A stretch of DNA of 64,000 bases, taken from assembly GCF_000189635.1 (NCBI RefSeq), contig NW_002476358.1:510616-574615 (forward strand), read 5' to 3'. Source of the stretch: Tetrahymena thermophila SB210 (lineage: Eukaryota > Ciliophora > Oligohymenophorea > Hymenostomatida > Tetrahymenidae). Shown here piece after piece: positions 16,729-29,752 of the stretch. The translations under genes were made by a program, and so were the position numbers. Each line of letters begins with the position of its first letter. Within the stretch, counting starts at the first letter, position 1. Below the pieces are notes generated by a model. It was not told the DNA's origin, ran no database searches, and saw only the letters and a list, made by a program, of their open reading frames with translations.

Positions 16729-17476
16729 TTGAGTAGTTAAACAAAAATGCTTATGATTTCCTTCTTCTAAGCAACTCTAAAATCTTATTTTACTTAAAAC
16801 CCTACCATTTTTATCTAAGAATTTTGAAATATATTAATTCCTCTAATTCAAAAAAAGTGAACTAAATAATTATTTTGTACTTGTGATAGGTTATATAATA
16901 GGAAAAGAATTGTAAAAATCTTTTTGTTTTTCTTCAAAACTCATGGCATAGCAAGGAAAGGAAATGATAAAAGATAAATTAACAACAAAATATTTATAAA
17001 TTTGTAAAGAGGGAGGTAAAAATTAAATCAAGCACACTTTTTAATCAAATGAATTTTTCATATTTTTTAATTCAGTACTTTTGATATAGTCTTTATAATA
17101 AATTTGAAATGCTTGAATAGTTGTAGTTTTTAATTAACTTGCATCATCTAATTTTAGATTGAAAATTTTCTTTGTCTTTCTCTTTTTCGCTTATTTATCA
17201 CCAAGAAAGAAAGCTAACTAGCAAGCGAGCAAGCGATTAGTTTTGATTAAAAAGATAAAAAGCATAAAGCAAATATATAAAAGATATTTTATTAAAAATT
17301 AATTAAAATCAAAAAAGATCGTTCTTTCTAAAAAAAGAAGAACTATTTCAAATACCAACCAACTCATCTCATTTGTATTAACTAACTAACTAACAAACAA
17401 ACAAACTGAGACATAATTACTAAAACCTAAATATAATAAACAAAATTTTTTCTTAATAAAACCTTATCTTTAATAA
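16729..17476. other. intergenic with simple repeat
   Basis: About 750 bp, AT-rich. Near its right end is a short tetranucleotide array, ACTA changing to ACAA (17381-17405). Probably the 5' flank of the gene at 17477. Nothing else was seen. Confidence 0.55.
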
Positions 17477-18556
17477 ATGAACTAAAACATTTTCTTGCCT
17501 AATTTCAATTTATCTCTCTTGTAATCACAGAAGCATTTTACTGATAGTAAACTTAAGACCAATAAAATAAATATTTCCACTGAAATAGTACCCTCTGTTA
17601 ACTAAGATTGTTTGGAAATTAAACTGATAGTCGATTCTCCTTTTGGATAGCTTTAAATTTCTAATAATATTTTTATTAGAGTGAAAGAATAGACTTCTAC
17701 TCAAAATAAGGATCTTTGCAATTTAGAATCCAACCGAAATACCTTACTTTAAAATTAAGTAGAAGGAAATGATACTATAAATTAATTCCTTGGTATTTAT
17801 GACTAGTAAAGTTCCTAGTGTTTTATTCAAAAAAAATAAATTTCATCTTAGAGCATTGAAGAAATTGACGAAGAGGAAGAAGATAAGTAAAAATCAACAG
17901 CCCCCAACTCACCTAATTAGCAAAAATATTCTGCTTCTACTAGTAATTCTCCAGCATCTTTGTAGGCAAGATTCGAGGATTTCTAGGTTGATAATGCAAA
18001 TATTGAGTACACTGAAACAGAAGAAAGCTAAAAAATTGAAGAAATCAGAACTAAAAGTTAGACCATATTGACATCTTCTAGTATGAGTACCACTTCTCTA
18101 ATAATTGAAGATGAAAGTGAAGAATTTAATACTTCTCAAAATGATGATGTGTAGTCTACATTCATCAAATCCGAGAAGAAAAATAGTGTAAAAAACGTTT
18201 TAAAAGCTTTCGGTAACTTCATTATAAACATGAACGAAAATTAAAATGACGAGATAGTTGAATAATCTTCATTTAAGTCAGTTGAAGATTTAAAGAAGCG
18301 CTATTTGAGGTACAACAAAAACTAAAGTTACAATAATTCTCTTGTATGCAAAATCATCCAACATCAACAATACGGTATTGTATTCAAGCACTTCATCAAT
18401 AACTATGCAAGCTCTTGGTTAGAGAGAAGTGATGTAGGAGATAAGGCCTCTCACGAAACATTCATCAATTTTTGCAAAAGCGCCTGTGAAGATCATGAAC
18501 TCTTAAACTGTTTAAAGATAATAAAGAAGAAGCATTTGAAGTTATCATCATGCTGA
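17477..18556 (+). CDS. single-exon hypothetical protein with conserved-looking C-terminal domain
   Basis: 359 aa, no intron. Residues about 1-110 are mixed. About 110-230 are Ser/Gln/Glu-rich with an acidic run (EEIDEEEEDK) and are probably disordered. About 235-355 look like a compact helical domain containing Trp and Cys (SSWLERSDVGDK, CKSACEDHELLNC). The start is the first ATG, and the stop TGA follows LKLSSC. Codon and amino-acid use are those of a real ciliate gene, with TAA/TAG for Gln throughout. I do not recognise the family and infer no function. Confidence 0.75.
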
Positions 18557-21118
18557 ATAAGCTGATATTTGCTTCAATTTTTTACATTTTCCTTATAAGT
18601 TAAGAATATATAATATTTTAAAAATATATTACGCCTTTAATAATAAACTTCCACACCTTATATACTTATCTAATTAACAAAATAAAAAGTAAACTAACCA
18701 GATAAAAATTATAATAAATTTAACAGCATTAGAATCATTCTATAATGTAGAAATGAACAATTAATCATAAATCATAATTTGATAAAGATGATATAAAAAT
18801 CAATAACCTTATACAAGCAATTTAATAATTGCTATATACACTTAAGATTTATCAAAAATGAAAGTAATAAATACATTAATAAGAAATTGATCGCATCACG
18901 ATTTAGACAGACCTAAATTAATTAAAATTAAATCTATATTTCTGATTAAAAATTGATAAAAGTAAAATAAATTAAAATTTAGATATCAATCAATCACTTG
19001 AACGTTTAGCGTTTTTACCCACTTCATGAATACTTTCTCTTTTCTCCCTCTTATCAGATTACAAATAAAAATCAAATATTGTTTATCTGTTACTGTTCTT
19101 CAAGAAGATAAATAAATAGATTGATTCCAATGGCCAAATTAATAAAATCTCTCTCGTTTTAATTCTTTTGATTTAAAAATGATTGAAAGGGGCTGTCTAT
19201 TTATAAATTCTTTGTGAACATCTTTATTCTTAAACTATTCACCCTTAAATTACCTACTTAACTATAATCATTCATTCATTAACTAAATACAATATTTCAA
19301 ATCGTGAAAATAAATCATTAAATTATACAAGTGTTTTCCATAAAGAAAATTTATTTATATTTACCTGTTTTTATATTAATAAAAATCTATTTGAGTTTAA
19401 ATTGAAAAAACATTTTCATCATTATCCAAAAAAGCAAAAATAGCAAATATATAATCTATTTTTATTCTATTTTATGTACTAAATACTTTATATATTAACT
19501 TTTAATTCGAACCTCTTACTTATTTTTACCAATTTAAGTTCGTACTGTTAGAAATTTTTCTCTTTCCAATTTTTAGATTGCAAAAGCTTGAATGAATGAT
19601 ATATAAGATTATTTTTGCAAATTAATTTCTCAAAGAAAATAGATTGAGCAAAATTATCTCATCTAGCTATTAATAAAAATATTGTTATATTACTCATCTT
19701 TCTACAATTAACGAAATCTTTCATTCTTAATAGTTGTTATGTAGTTTATGTTTGTATTTTTAATCATAATTTCTGCTTTATCTTACATTTAGATAATGTA
19801 TAATTTTTAAATAATTTATTATGTTTTTTTTACATTTATTTTGTGTTTTAGCAAAAGGAACTTTTGTTTAAAAAATTACAAAAAAAATCAATTGTTTTTT
19901 TTTCCTCAAAAATAGAAAATAATCAAGGCTATTTATACAGTTATTTTACAAAATTAATTTTTAGGCAAACAAAAAATATTCTCTTTTATTAGTGTGTGGT
20001 TTATGATTAAATACATTAATTTTTAATATTTACTTAGACATAGATCACATTTCTAAAAGATTATATTTGCTTAATTTCAAATAAATATTATTTAATTTTT
20101 ATTATCCAGTGATGAATAGAATAAAGTGTAATAATTGAATGGAATTTAGTTTATTATATTAATCTATATTAAAACTTAATTTTTTTCTTAAAAAAAAGCT
20201 TACTTGTAATTACTTCAAGTATTAATCAGTGGAAATAAATAAATTTTATTAATTTTTTACTCTTTTACTAAAGAAAATGAATTAAAAAATAGAATAAATT
20301 AGCAAATGTTCCTCAGATTTTTAGAGATAACTCTTTTTGTGAAAGTTTTATTTGACATGTATTAGATTTTACTTACTTATAATATCTTTTTTGAAAAGCA
20401 GAGATTTTCTTGCTTTACTATAATCAATTGATTGATTTATATCTTTAAAGAATAATTTAATAAATTTCAAAATTAAAATTTTTTACTCCTTCCTTTTTAG
20501 CAATTATTCCTAATAAATAGATTTTTTTATGACCTTACAATTTCAGATTAGATTTTAGTAATTTTTTATTATCACACACGCCTTCTAAATTATATACCAG
20601 AAGTATAAAATTGGCTTTTTTATCAAATGAATATTTTTGAAGAGAAAATATCAGTAAGAAATTTGATTAAGAAATAAATAAATTTCAGATTGATTATTTA
20701 TGTTTACAAATTTATTTGATTTTTTTTACATTACAATTTTTAATAATTCGGTTTGTAAGTTAAATAAATATTGTTTTTTTTCATGGAATAAAATCTAAAA
20801 TAACGAAAAAATTGAGGGTAAATTATTTCATAAAATGGGTCATTAATATTTAGAGTTGAGTTTTATATTATTTTTAAATGAAAATCAATCAATTAGGAGA
20901 CCTTAAAAACTTTTTGAATATTTAAATGTATTTAAGACCTGATAAAATTGGATTGAATTTCTTTTGTTACAGATAGACTCTCTAGTAATATAATCAAAAT
21001 AGAAAGAAACAATTAAAAATAAGTAAGATTCACCAATTGATAGATACATAGTATTTTTTAACAAGTTTTCAAAGCAGTAATTCACCTTTCGTAATATAAA
21101 GACAATCGAAAACGAGCT
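18557..21118. other. long AT-rich intergenic stretch
   Basis: About 2.6 kb, the longest gene-poor stretch in the window. I read both strands in the ciliate code and found no ORF with protein-like composition. A 102-aa standard-code ORF on the minus strand at 20903-21211 overlaps the SEN34 start and is treated as chance. No tRNA T-arm or other RNA signature is supported. Confidence 0.5.
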
Positions 21119-21766
21119 ATGAATGAAAAGACTATTTTTGTTATTAAAAATCCCATTTATGAGGAGGGAAATATCGCGACATGTCTTTAGGGTTATTTTT
21201 AATGTCCTCATTAAGCAAAGTACCTCAAGGAAAAATATAAAATTTTAGCAGAACCAATTGGTTCATTTTGCCATTTGACTTAGTAAAAATAAATGAAAGG
21301 ACCCCCATTTTTACTAGATGCATTTTCTCTAACTTATTTGATTTAAAATTGCGATTAAGAATTTTCTTTCGAGTGCTAGGATTCTTATTTCGTAAAAGAT
21401 ATAATTAAAGAAGATTCTTATATTGTTTTTCAGACTCTTACTTAGAAAGGATATTATTTAATTTCAGCAAAGAAATTTGGGGCTAATTTTTTAGCTTATG
21501 ATAATGATCCAGCAACTCATCATGCAAAATATTTAGTATTTTTATCTGACGCCAAAAATTCCTTAAGTCAAGAGATTCCTATCAATAGTACTGAAAGCAT
21601 AGTTTTAATTAATCGACTAAGCACCATAGCAAAAAAAGAAGCAATTTTAGCAAAGCTAATACCCATCTCCTATATGTAAGATTTAAATGGAGAAAAAAAT
21701 CATACTCAATAAGACTTTTCTAAACTTGTTTAATTTAGTAAAATGCAAAGACTTTAGCATTATTGA
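21119..21766 (+). CDS. TSEN34: tRNA-splicing endonuclease subunit SEN34-like (catalytic)
   Basis: Cuts pre-tRNA introns as part of the nuclear SEN complex; SEN34 cleaves the 3' splice site. Single exon, 215 aa. Residues about 40-80 match the SEN34 N-terminal fold (GPPFLLDAFSLTYLIQ aligns with the family's leucine-rich strand). Residues 110-180 are the endonuclease catalytic domain: KGYYLISAKKFGANFLAY, then NDPATHHAKYLVF. The family's catalytic Tyr, His and Lys are present as Tyr127, His135 (Tyr+8, as in human TSEN34) and Lys172 or Lys173. The protein is shorter than the human one (about 310 aa), mostly through loss of the low-complexity middle. The ATG chosen is the first in frame and keeps the N-terminal domain. 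It ends soon after the catalytic lysine, as the family does. Confidence 0.85.
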
Positions 21767-21779
21767 TTGTGTAAAGAGT

Positions 21780-22349
21780 ATGCATTTTGATTTTACTGAC
21801 AATAAAAAAAAGTAAGTAATTCGCTAATCAAATATTACTGATTTAATTTTAAGAGGAAGAGCATTGTATAAATTTATTAAGCTAACTGGGTTACTTATTT
21901 TCTTTTTGAAATATGAATAATAAGATATTATATAAAATCAATTTTTCAAGTATTCATTTATATCTGAAATTATAATCAATAACCCATTGCTTATGGCAAG
22001 AAGTGTTAAGTTATCTTGGCTAAAAAAAACTAATAGTATTACTTTGCCATTTATTTATTTGTAAAATGCCTATTAAAGAAAAATTTTAAAAAGTAATAAT
22101 TAATTTTTTGCAATGGATTTATTAAATGTACAAGCTTTATAATGTAAAAATTTGTAGACATTATTCCTAAATTATAATAGGTAAAAATATTTAATTAAAA
22201 GGAGTAAGTTATAAATAGTTAAGAATGAAAAAAGTTTTTTATGATTTCATTATATATTAGTTCTAAAGCTAGATCCTTTTTAAGATAATAATAATTATTT
22301 AGTATTTCTGTTAGGAATAGTATCTTACTTTTCTATTTTTATATTGTGA
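21780..22349 (+). CDS. tentative hypothetical gene just downstream of SEN34
   Basis: Exon 21780-22203 (open for 141 codons in the ciliate code) plus exon 22261-22349, joined over a 57-nt intron with a strong donor (GTAAGT) and TATATTAG acceptor; 170 aa. Read without the intron, the ORF runs to TGA at 22242. The product is basic and Leu/Phe-rich. Its last exon has a hydrophobic stretch (YLVFLLGIVSYFSIFIL) that could be a membrane helix. It begins only 13 bp after the SEN34 stop, unusually close for this window, so it might be a 3' UTR ORF or a decayed gene. No family recognised. Confidence 0.35.
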
Positions 22350-23883
22350 AACATCCTCAAAAACTTCACCTTGTTAAACAGAATAAGTTACACTCATAAA
22401 TAAGAAAAATTGAATTCTATTAATAAAAAAAATAAATACTTTTTTTATTATTTTGAATTTTTCTATAAAATTCTCTAAAAATTTTTTCAAATAAAAAATA
22501 TTCTCCAGCCAAAATTTGTAAAATTTGTAAATTATAATTTAAAATTAATCATAAAGGGGTCTCACATTAACACCCATTTTTGAATAAATAATCTCTATAA
22601 CCAATGATGCTAGTTCTTTATAAAATTCAAAAGATATCTATCTTGATTAACTAATTAATTTATTGCTTTAAATTAATTCAAAACTTCTTAGATTTTTGTA
22701 AATTGTAAGATACAACAGAAGCAAAATATTTACTAAAATTGCTTTTTATATATAATTTAAACTTATTTTCTATCAACTTACAGCTTAATTTATTAAATAT
22801 AGCAAAAAATTCTACATAAAATAAAAATATTCTAAATATCCAATAGTATTCACTCAAGGAATATAGGAAAAACAGATTAAATTTTTTATTATAAGAAAAT
22901 TTTATTAATTTAAGAAATAATGATCCTTTCTTAATGGCCTAAATTTTTTAAATTAATATCGTCTTTCAAAAATTTATCATTTTTTTTTGAACCTTAAAAC
23001 AGATTGGTTGCCATCAGAAAAAATAGAATTTTTTTAAAAAGTAAAACTAATTTAATATTAATTATTTGTAGTTTAGGTTCTAAATTTTAAAACCAAAAAA
23101 TAATTGAGAAATAATTTTTTACACAATAATTATTAATATTTGGTTATTTATATTAATTAAATATTGTTTAAATATCTTATCAAATTATTTTTAATTAATT
23201 AATTTTTTTTAATTAAATCAACATTTAATTTTTAATGTTAATTTTTGAAAATTAGATATATTAAAATCAAAATTCTCAATAAAATTTGATAAAAAAAATA
23301 GTGAAAACATTTTATAAAATATACTAAACATTTCTAAAAAAAAATTTAAACAAGAATTCTCAAGAAACCAATAACATTAATTTTGGATATTTTATTGAAT
23401 TAATTAAAAGGAGAGGTCACTAACCAGTAATACTCATCTGCACTTGGGCTACTAACATATTTTTAGAATTAATAGTACCAGTTGGCGACCTCAACCAGAA
23501 AGGAATATAGACTAACAACTCCTCTCCTCTTCCACTTAATTAAAATATATAAGTTTCACTTTTAAGTTTTTTCTTCACTTTACAAATTAATTAAGATTTT
23601 ATCGATTTACAATTTATGCTTTCTAATATTCTTATTGGTGTTTTATCAAGAAATAAGAGAAACTACTTTTAAAATAAGCAAAAAATTTAATAATTCAGTT
23701 CTTAAATAGTAGATTTGAATAGTTTAAAAACAAACAACCTTATGATAAAAAATATAAAGTATTACAATCATATAATTAAAAAATAAATATGTTTATTTAT
23801 TTTATATTGTTATTAAGTTTTTTTTAGTTTTAAATACATTTAATATAATTAATTTTGTTTCTTTTTTGAATAAATTTGCCTTT
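22350..23883. other. AT-rich intergenic stretch containing a candidate RNA
   Basis: About 1.5 kb between convergent genes. An alternative ORF around 22229-22440 overlaps the end of the preceding tentative gene in another frame. The candidate RNA at 23409-23528 is listed separately. The rest is A/T-rich with no recognisable feature. Confidence 0.5.
23409..23528. ncRNA. candidate structured RNA with closing stem
   Basis: A GC-richer 120-bp island. AGGAGAGG (23409-23416) is perfectly complementary to CCTCTCCT (23521-23528) and could close the whole element. An alternative stem is GAGGTC (23413-23418) with GACCTC (23487-23492). Inside, TACTA (23450-23454) pairs with TAGTA (23473-23477), and the helix extends through TGG (23445-23447) and CCA (23478-23480) with two bulged bases. 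Nested complementarity of this kind is unlikely by chance at this composition. It lacks a T-arm, so it is not a tRNA despite the closing stem, and no family was recognised. The strand is unknown. Confidence 0.35.
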
Positions 23884-26096
23884 TCAGTTTTAGACTCCCA
23901 TAGTTTGACCAGATTTAATAACACCCCAACCAATAAGTCTGAATTTCTTATCAATTCTTCTAGAGAAAGCAACTTTTTCTCCAATTTAGGTACAGAGAGG
24001 GTTGTTAAGTTCGACAGTCATAACATTCTATTTAAATAAAATAATTAAATTAAACTTTTAAGAAAATATTGAGTATGTATGTTTATTTACATCTTAAACT
24101 TGAACGACACGTCCAGGAGTTTCGGTAGAACCAACATTAAATTTAAGAGTTTCTAATGCAGTAATCTTAGCAATCTTGTGACTTCTGTTATCGCCTTCAC
24201 TCTTTACACCAATAAGTCTCTTCAAGAGATAGAAATTGACACTGATTTTTGTATATATTTCAGGTAACTTACCAGGATAACCCAAGACATTACCAACGAG
24301 TCTATCGTTACGAGTAATTGAAGGATCAACAAGTAAACCAACACCAATCAAACCACCAGGAACGGCATAAAGTAAATCGTTCTTTTCAGCAAGTAATGAT
24401 ACAATACGTGATTTAATAGGAGTGCATTTAACATTACCGTTTTGATCTTTGCTAATCAAACCAGGGCGGATTTCGATTTCATCACCAATCTTCAAAATAC
24501 CTTCCAAAATAGAGCCACCAACGACACCACCCTTTAAAGTGTCAACAGTAGCACCAGGTTTATTTACATCGAAAGATCTAATTAAAAAATTATGAAATTA
24601 AGTTAAATATTTCTAAGTAAGTTAATTAATCAATCAATTACCTAATAATAATAAGCTTGGGATTAGCTTTAAGATCTCTTTAAGGAACAGGGAAGTAAGT
24701 GCAAATGTATTAGCAAACAGCATCTACGTTATATTTTAATTAAGCAGAACAAGGGATAATAGGAGAGTTTTCAGCATTTGTACCTAAGATGAATTATTTG
24801 ATTTCCTTATAATTTTGAACAGCAGCATCCTTGGATTCCTTAAAAATAATATCAATCTTATTTTGAATGATTAAGATATGTTTTAATTTCATAATATCAA
24901 CAGCAGCAAGATGTTCAGCAGTTTAAGGTTGAGGGCAGGTCATATTACCTGCAACGATCAAAAGAGCAGCATCCATAACAGCAGCACCAGTTAACATAGT
25001 ACTCATAAGAATATCGTGACCAGGGCAATCGACGAAAGAAACGTGTCTAATTAAAGTCATGGTTTAGTTGCAACCTTCATTATCACACTTAGCATCATCA
25101 GTCTTGTCACCTTTAATTATTAAGAATAAAAATTAATAAATTATAATTTATGAATTCATTAGTTTTTTGCATATAAAAATTTTATTCTATCAATTTTAAC
25201 TTATTCATAAATTTAAAGATAGATAGATAGATAAATAAATAAATAGATACAACCTATTTATCTATCAATTATTTATTTATTTGTTTAACATTTTTGCATG
25301 AAAATAAACATTGAAAAAATCTATTTTTATATATTTTGTATTATTTTTTTAATTTTTTACTTGAGTATGACTTATAGCATTAAGGAGCAGGACAGCTAGG
25401 GCATTAGTAAATCTTAGCATTTGCATAACCTAATCTAATTGTAATATTTCTAACTTTTTCTTGTTTGAACTTGACGGTGCTAATTAATTATTTACAAAAA
25501 TGTTAAGTAAAAAATAATTTATTTTAAATTTAATTTGAAGAAATCTATTTAGCCATAGAAATATTTTAAATTTTATAAAATAATAAAATTAATCGTTATT
25601 TTATTCTTATTGCTCTTTGCTTTTTTGCTTTTATATGAACTCTCGTGAAATATTTTAGCAAATTTTTTCTCTCTTTAGACGATCCATTAAAAAATAATAT
25701 TTTTTTAATTCATATTTTTTATCATGCTTTAAAGTATTCCGTTTATTTCTGCTAGCTATGGTTAAAGAAAAATCTAATAAAAAATTCTTACTGTACACCA
25801 GAAATAGCTTTAACGAGAGTGGATTTACCGTGAGCGACATGACCAATAGTACCTATTTTATTTAACATATTAATATTTAATTTTTAGCCTAAATTTATGA
25901 ACTCATAATTAAATCTAGCTTGAATTGATAAAAATTGTTTACCAATATTAATGGTAGCTTAACGAGAAATAACTTCTGGAGAGAGAGGAGATAAATTGGT
26001 AATTTATTCATAGGTTTATTTTCTAAGTTGAGGATTTCTATTCATTAATTCCTCAATTTACTAAGCGTTTAATTATTAATTGCTTGTCATTTCCAT
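23884..26096 (-). CDS. EIF2S3: translation initiation factor eIF2 gamma subunit
   Basis: GTP-binding core of eIF2, which brings initiator Met-tRNA to the 40S ribosome. Exons in transcript order: 26096-25943, 25852-25792, 25479-25361, 25110-24642, 24577-24091, 24027-23884; 477 aa, close to the human length of 472. G1 is GHVAHGKST (55-63), G3 DCPGH (139-143), G4 NKID (195-198). Cys98, Cys101, Cys106, Cys120 and Cys125 lie in the zinc-ribbon insert typical of eIF2 gamma and its archaeal relatives. Domain II includes VGGSILEG, and domain III ends in a conserved run with RLIGWG. The short second exon carries the P-loop. TAG/TAA Gln codons occur through the gene, so a standard-code search sees only fragments (for example 24094-24507). 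Identification is secure. Confidence 0.96.
25218..25282. repeat. tetranucleotide repeat with inverted halves inside an eIF2 gamma intron
   Basis: The intron at 25111-25360 contains an (AGAT)n/(AAAT)n run (25218-25248), a few bases of spacer, then its near-complement of CTAT/TTAT units (25254-25282). The two halves could pair in the RNA as a hairpin. It is probably a simple-repeat expansion with no assigned role. Confidence 0.6.
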
Positions 26097-27107
26097 ATTT
26101 ATTGCTTTTTACTTATAAATTTATTATATTTCTTAATTTTTTGTTATTAATTAATATCTTCTTATAGATTTTCTTTTTTCCTTAGATTTCTTTGTCCTTT
26201 ATTAACTCTATTGCTTTTCATTCATATATTAAAGATTTATAAATTATTAATCTTCTTTTTTAGCTTATCCTTTTAAATATATATTATTTATGTCTTTATG
26301 CAATCTCTATATAAGAAAATATACAATTATATCTATATCAATCTTTTGCAAAATGCATTTTTAATTTAACATATTTATATATTTTATAAAGTAGATTTAA
26401 AAGAAGATCTACGATCCAATCTATTTTATTTTTTTAAATTATTTTATAATTTTTACTATATTTTCTTAATTTTATTAAGAAATAAATTTTGAATTCTTCA
26501 CAAAATCATATCATATTATTAGCAATAAGTTATTTCATTTGATATTTAATTTAATTTGTAAATTAAAAATAATTAAAATTTTAGAAAATTATTATCAAAT
26601 ATTTTTACAAACAAATATTTAGGATGTTATCAATTAATAATAATTTTTAAACAAACTATCTTTTAATAGTTTTTAATCTTTAATAAAATTCGATAAGATA
26701 ATTAATACCTTTTAATATTTATTTTTAAATAGCCAATAATTAATTTTATTATTTATCAAGTAATTATTTAATAAGTTTTTATTAAAATTTTTTTAAAAAA
26801 ATTATGATTTTATTTGATATTTTTAATTTTGCAATTATAATAAAATAATTAAATTAATTTATTTAAAAAAAATTTTTATATTTTATGTTAATATTAAGGA
26901 ATGATAGTTTAACAAGATGGTTTTAAGAGAATTAAAAAATTTAAATTAAATAAAAATCTTTTAGAAATAATTTTTATTTTTTTATTTTTTAAGTGAATGG
27001 TTAGAAATAAAGTATTACAAAAGGATTTATGATTTATATATTTTCTAAAATATACGCTATAATAATTATTAATTAAATTTACAAATATATTTGATTAGTA
27101 TACGTAA
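26097..27107. other. divergent intergenic region, eIF2 gamma / cNBD gene
   Basis: About 1 kb of AT-rich DNA between two outward-facing genes, so it should contain both promoters. No ORF or defined motif can be named. Confidence 0.55.
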
Positions 27108-29752
27108 ATGCCAAATCAGAAAGATTATAAATTGGCACAGGAGACAGACCAAGAACGTAGACTAATAAAGAAATGCAATAAATTAAGGAGATATAAGTTA
27201 TTCTAAGACTGTTTTAATGATTAGCTTAAATTATTGCTAAAAAATATAAGCAAATTCAGTTTAGTCAAAAAGTAGCATCTTTATTTAGAAGGTGATTCTT
27301 CAGAATATGTTTATTTATTTTAAAAGGGATAAATTACAGTAATTTTATTAAATAAAATAGCTGATAATTAAATATTTTAAAGTTAAAGAAAAATATAATA
27401 GTGAATGAATTAGAGCTTGATGATCCTTGGAGAGAAAATCAAAAACTTTTAGCAAGTAGAGCTTTTCAGCAAAAAAACATTGAGTTAGCAGAAATGAATC
27501 CTTATGATATTTTAGGTATTGATGAGATTTTTAACTCTCAGTAGATGGATTTAGAGAGATAGTTCTATGAAAACTAAAATTTATAAAATTTAGAAGGTAT
27601 CAGCGAAGATAATAACAATGAAAAGCCAAACATAATTCATAACAGATATTTAAGCATTGTTGTTAGCAGTGATTCTGCTACTTTTAAGTCAATAAAAAAA
27701 GATTTCTTTCTTACTTTTGCTTAAAATAATAATTTAATAAAAGAACTTTATAAAAGAAGCGAAGAAAATTAAATATGGATAAACTAATTGGTAAAGAATT
27801 TTCAAAAAGTGTATTCTCTAAAAAAATAATACATGATACAGCTAAAATAAGGAGATAGAGATCTTTAGCTTGTTCATATTGAAAATCATTTAGTTGAGAA
27901 GCAAAAGAAAGAAAATGATAAATAAATATTTTTTTTGGTAAGACCTGAGATTTAAATGTATTAAAGAATCAAAAGAGTAAGAGCAAAAAGTGAAAGTGAA
28001 TCTGATAAAAGGCTTTAAAAGAAGTATGACGAACTTAGTAAACCTGTTTCTATTAAATAAAATTCAGAACTCCATCAAAAGTTAATAAAATTGTTTACTA
28101 AAAAAAAGTAAAATTTTATTAGAAAATTAATTACAAAATAATTTTATTGTTAAAAGAAAAGATGCTAATGAAAAAGAGCTGAGAGTTAATCTTTATGTAA
28201 ATAGCTCTGTTAAGTTCTATAAAGATCGCGATGACCAAAGAAGGTAAACTAAGTATTAATCAACTGGGACTTTTAAGAATAGTCACACTCTCACTCCAAA
28301 AAAAATGACACCAACTAACAAAATAAAAAATAGTGGAATGAAAACCTTGAAATAATTTTATTCTTAATTTGATTAATAGCACATTACAGAAAATTCGTTT
28401 TCTTAAAATTGCTAAAATGCTAATACCAGCAGAAATAATGATAATTCATTAATTTAAATGTATAAAAATTAAGAAAGAGCATATACTCCTTCTCTTAATG
28501 GTAGATTAAATTTATCAACTAACAAATCTCCTAATCATGCACAAAGACCTTCATCTAATATGGGAAAAAGTCAAAGTCATAATACAGAATATATACTTTG
28601 TAGTGATTTAATAAAAGAAGATCAACGATTCAGCACAAATCTTTAATAGTTTGAATAGCTTGTAAGAGGTTCAATAAGCTGTAGAAAAATAGATGAGAGT
28701 GATGAAGATTTTACTTCTGCTTTGACAAAAAACGATTTTAGTGGAAATAAAAACAGTAAATTTTCTCCTAATAAATCAAATTCTAATTTAGACATAAAAT
28801 CATTACTGCGAAATAAAAAAATAAAAAACATTCTTTCTTAAATTTATGATACTAGCTCTATTTATAGCAAGCAGTAGACAGAAGGGTATAATCAATTTTA
28901 AACTTATAATTTATAAATTTTTTTCATTTATTTAAAAGAAACTTAACTTAATTACCTGCATAAATCAATAATATAACCCATCACTAACTAAATAGTGGCA
29001 TAGATGGTCTGAATACTAGATAATACAGGACGAAATCTATGAATACTGATGTTATTGAAATAAATTAAAAGTATAATGGAGATAAAAATCACTTTCCTCC
29101 AGTTAGTTCTGTTACAGAAGAATTATAAAGCTCGAAATTATCTTCGTAAATCTATAATTAGAGTTAGAACTAAAAAAAAAACTAAGTAGATAAATATATA
29201 AAAATTTCTTCATAAAATTTAAAAATACCGCTTGTATCTTATGATGTAGAAAAAAAAATAGAAATTAAAATGAGATCACAGCTAATTATGAAATAACTTG
29301 ATATCATTAAGCAAAAAGCCATGAAGGAAAAAAGAACAAATAGAAGCAAAGATGTAGTCTTTAATTCTATCAGCGTTACTGATATTTAAAAATCAATTAG
29401 AGATGATAGTTTAGAAAGGAATTAAAAAATGTAATCGAATTTGGATAAACTTTTAAACTATTTTGACCAGCAATAACTAAAATAAACAAGATATTAGGTC
29501 GATAAATCTAACTAAAAACATTAAGAATACTAATCAGTTAATAATCTAAGTAAAGAATGTCATGAAATTTAATAATCAGCAAAGTTACCCAGCGAAAATG
29601 CTCTTAGAAATTCGTTAAAAGAGTAAATTTTAATATAACCACAATCTTAACTAAAAATAATCGAAAAATTTTACCCTCTTAATCCTATGATTCCGCTTAC
29701 TAAGTTTAAATAGAAATAAAAACACAAAGAGTAACCATTTAGTAAGTCTTGA
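27108..29752 (+). CDS. cyclic nucleotide-binding domain protein with long Ser/Asn/Gln-rich tail
   Basis: Exons 27108-27338, 27383-28107, 28157-28885 and 28939-29752 give 832 aa. Residues about 25-180 resemble a cNBD: a helix, then KKQHLYLEGDSSEYVYLFQKGQIT (the beta strands before the phosphate-binding cassette). The intron then splices to a region with GIDEIF and, further on, YLSIVVSSDSATFKSI. The usual cassette motif (FGE...R.A) is only weakly visible: DEIF stands where FGE-type residues are expected, so cAMP/cGMP binding is uncertain. The remainder is charged and low-complexity with a possible coiled coil near 650-700. No catalytic domain was found. Proteins of this layout are common in ciliates, and the function is unassigned. 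A cryptic 29-nt intron at 27938-27966 was not used because the frame reads through. Confidence 0.78.

Noticed and set aside
20903..21211. 102-aa minus-strand ORF
   Set aside because: Overlaps the supported SEN34 start on the other strand and has the Phe/Ile/Ser bias of translated AT-rich DNA.
23410..23527. tRNA with a 7-bp acceptor stem
   Set aside because: The closing stem is there, but no T-arm (TTCRA loop), anticodon arm or D-arm fits, and 118 nt is too long without an identifiable intron.
27938..27966. 29-nt intron in the cNBD gene
   Set aside because: Removal shifts the frame, and the read-through stays open and continues into the next supported exon.
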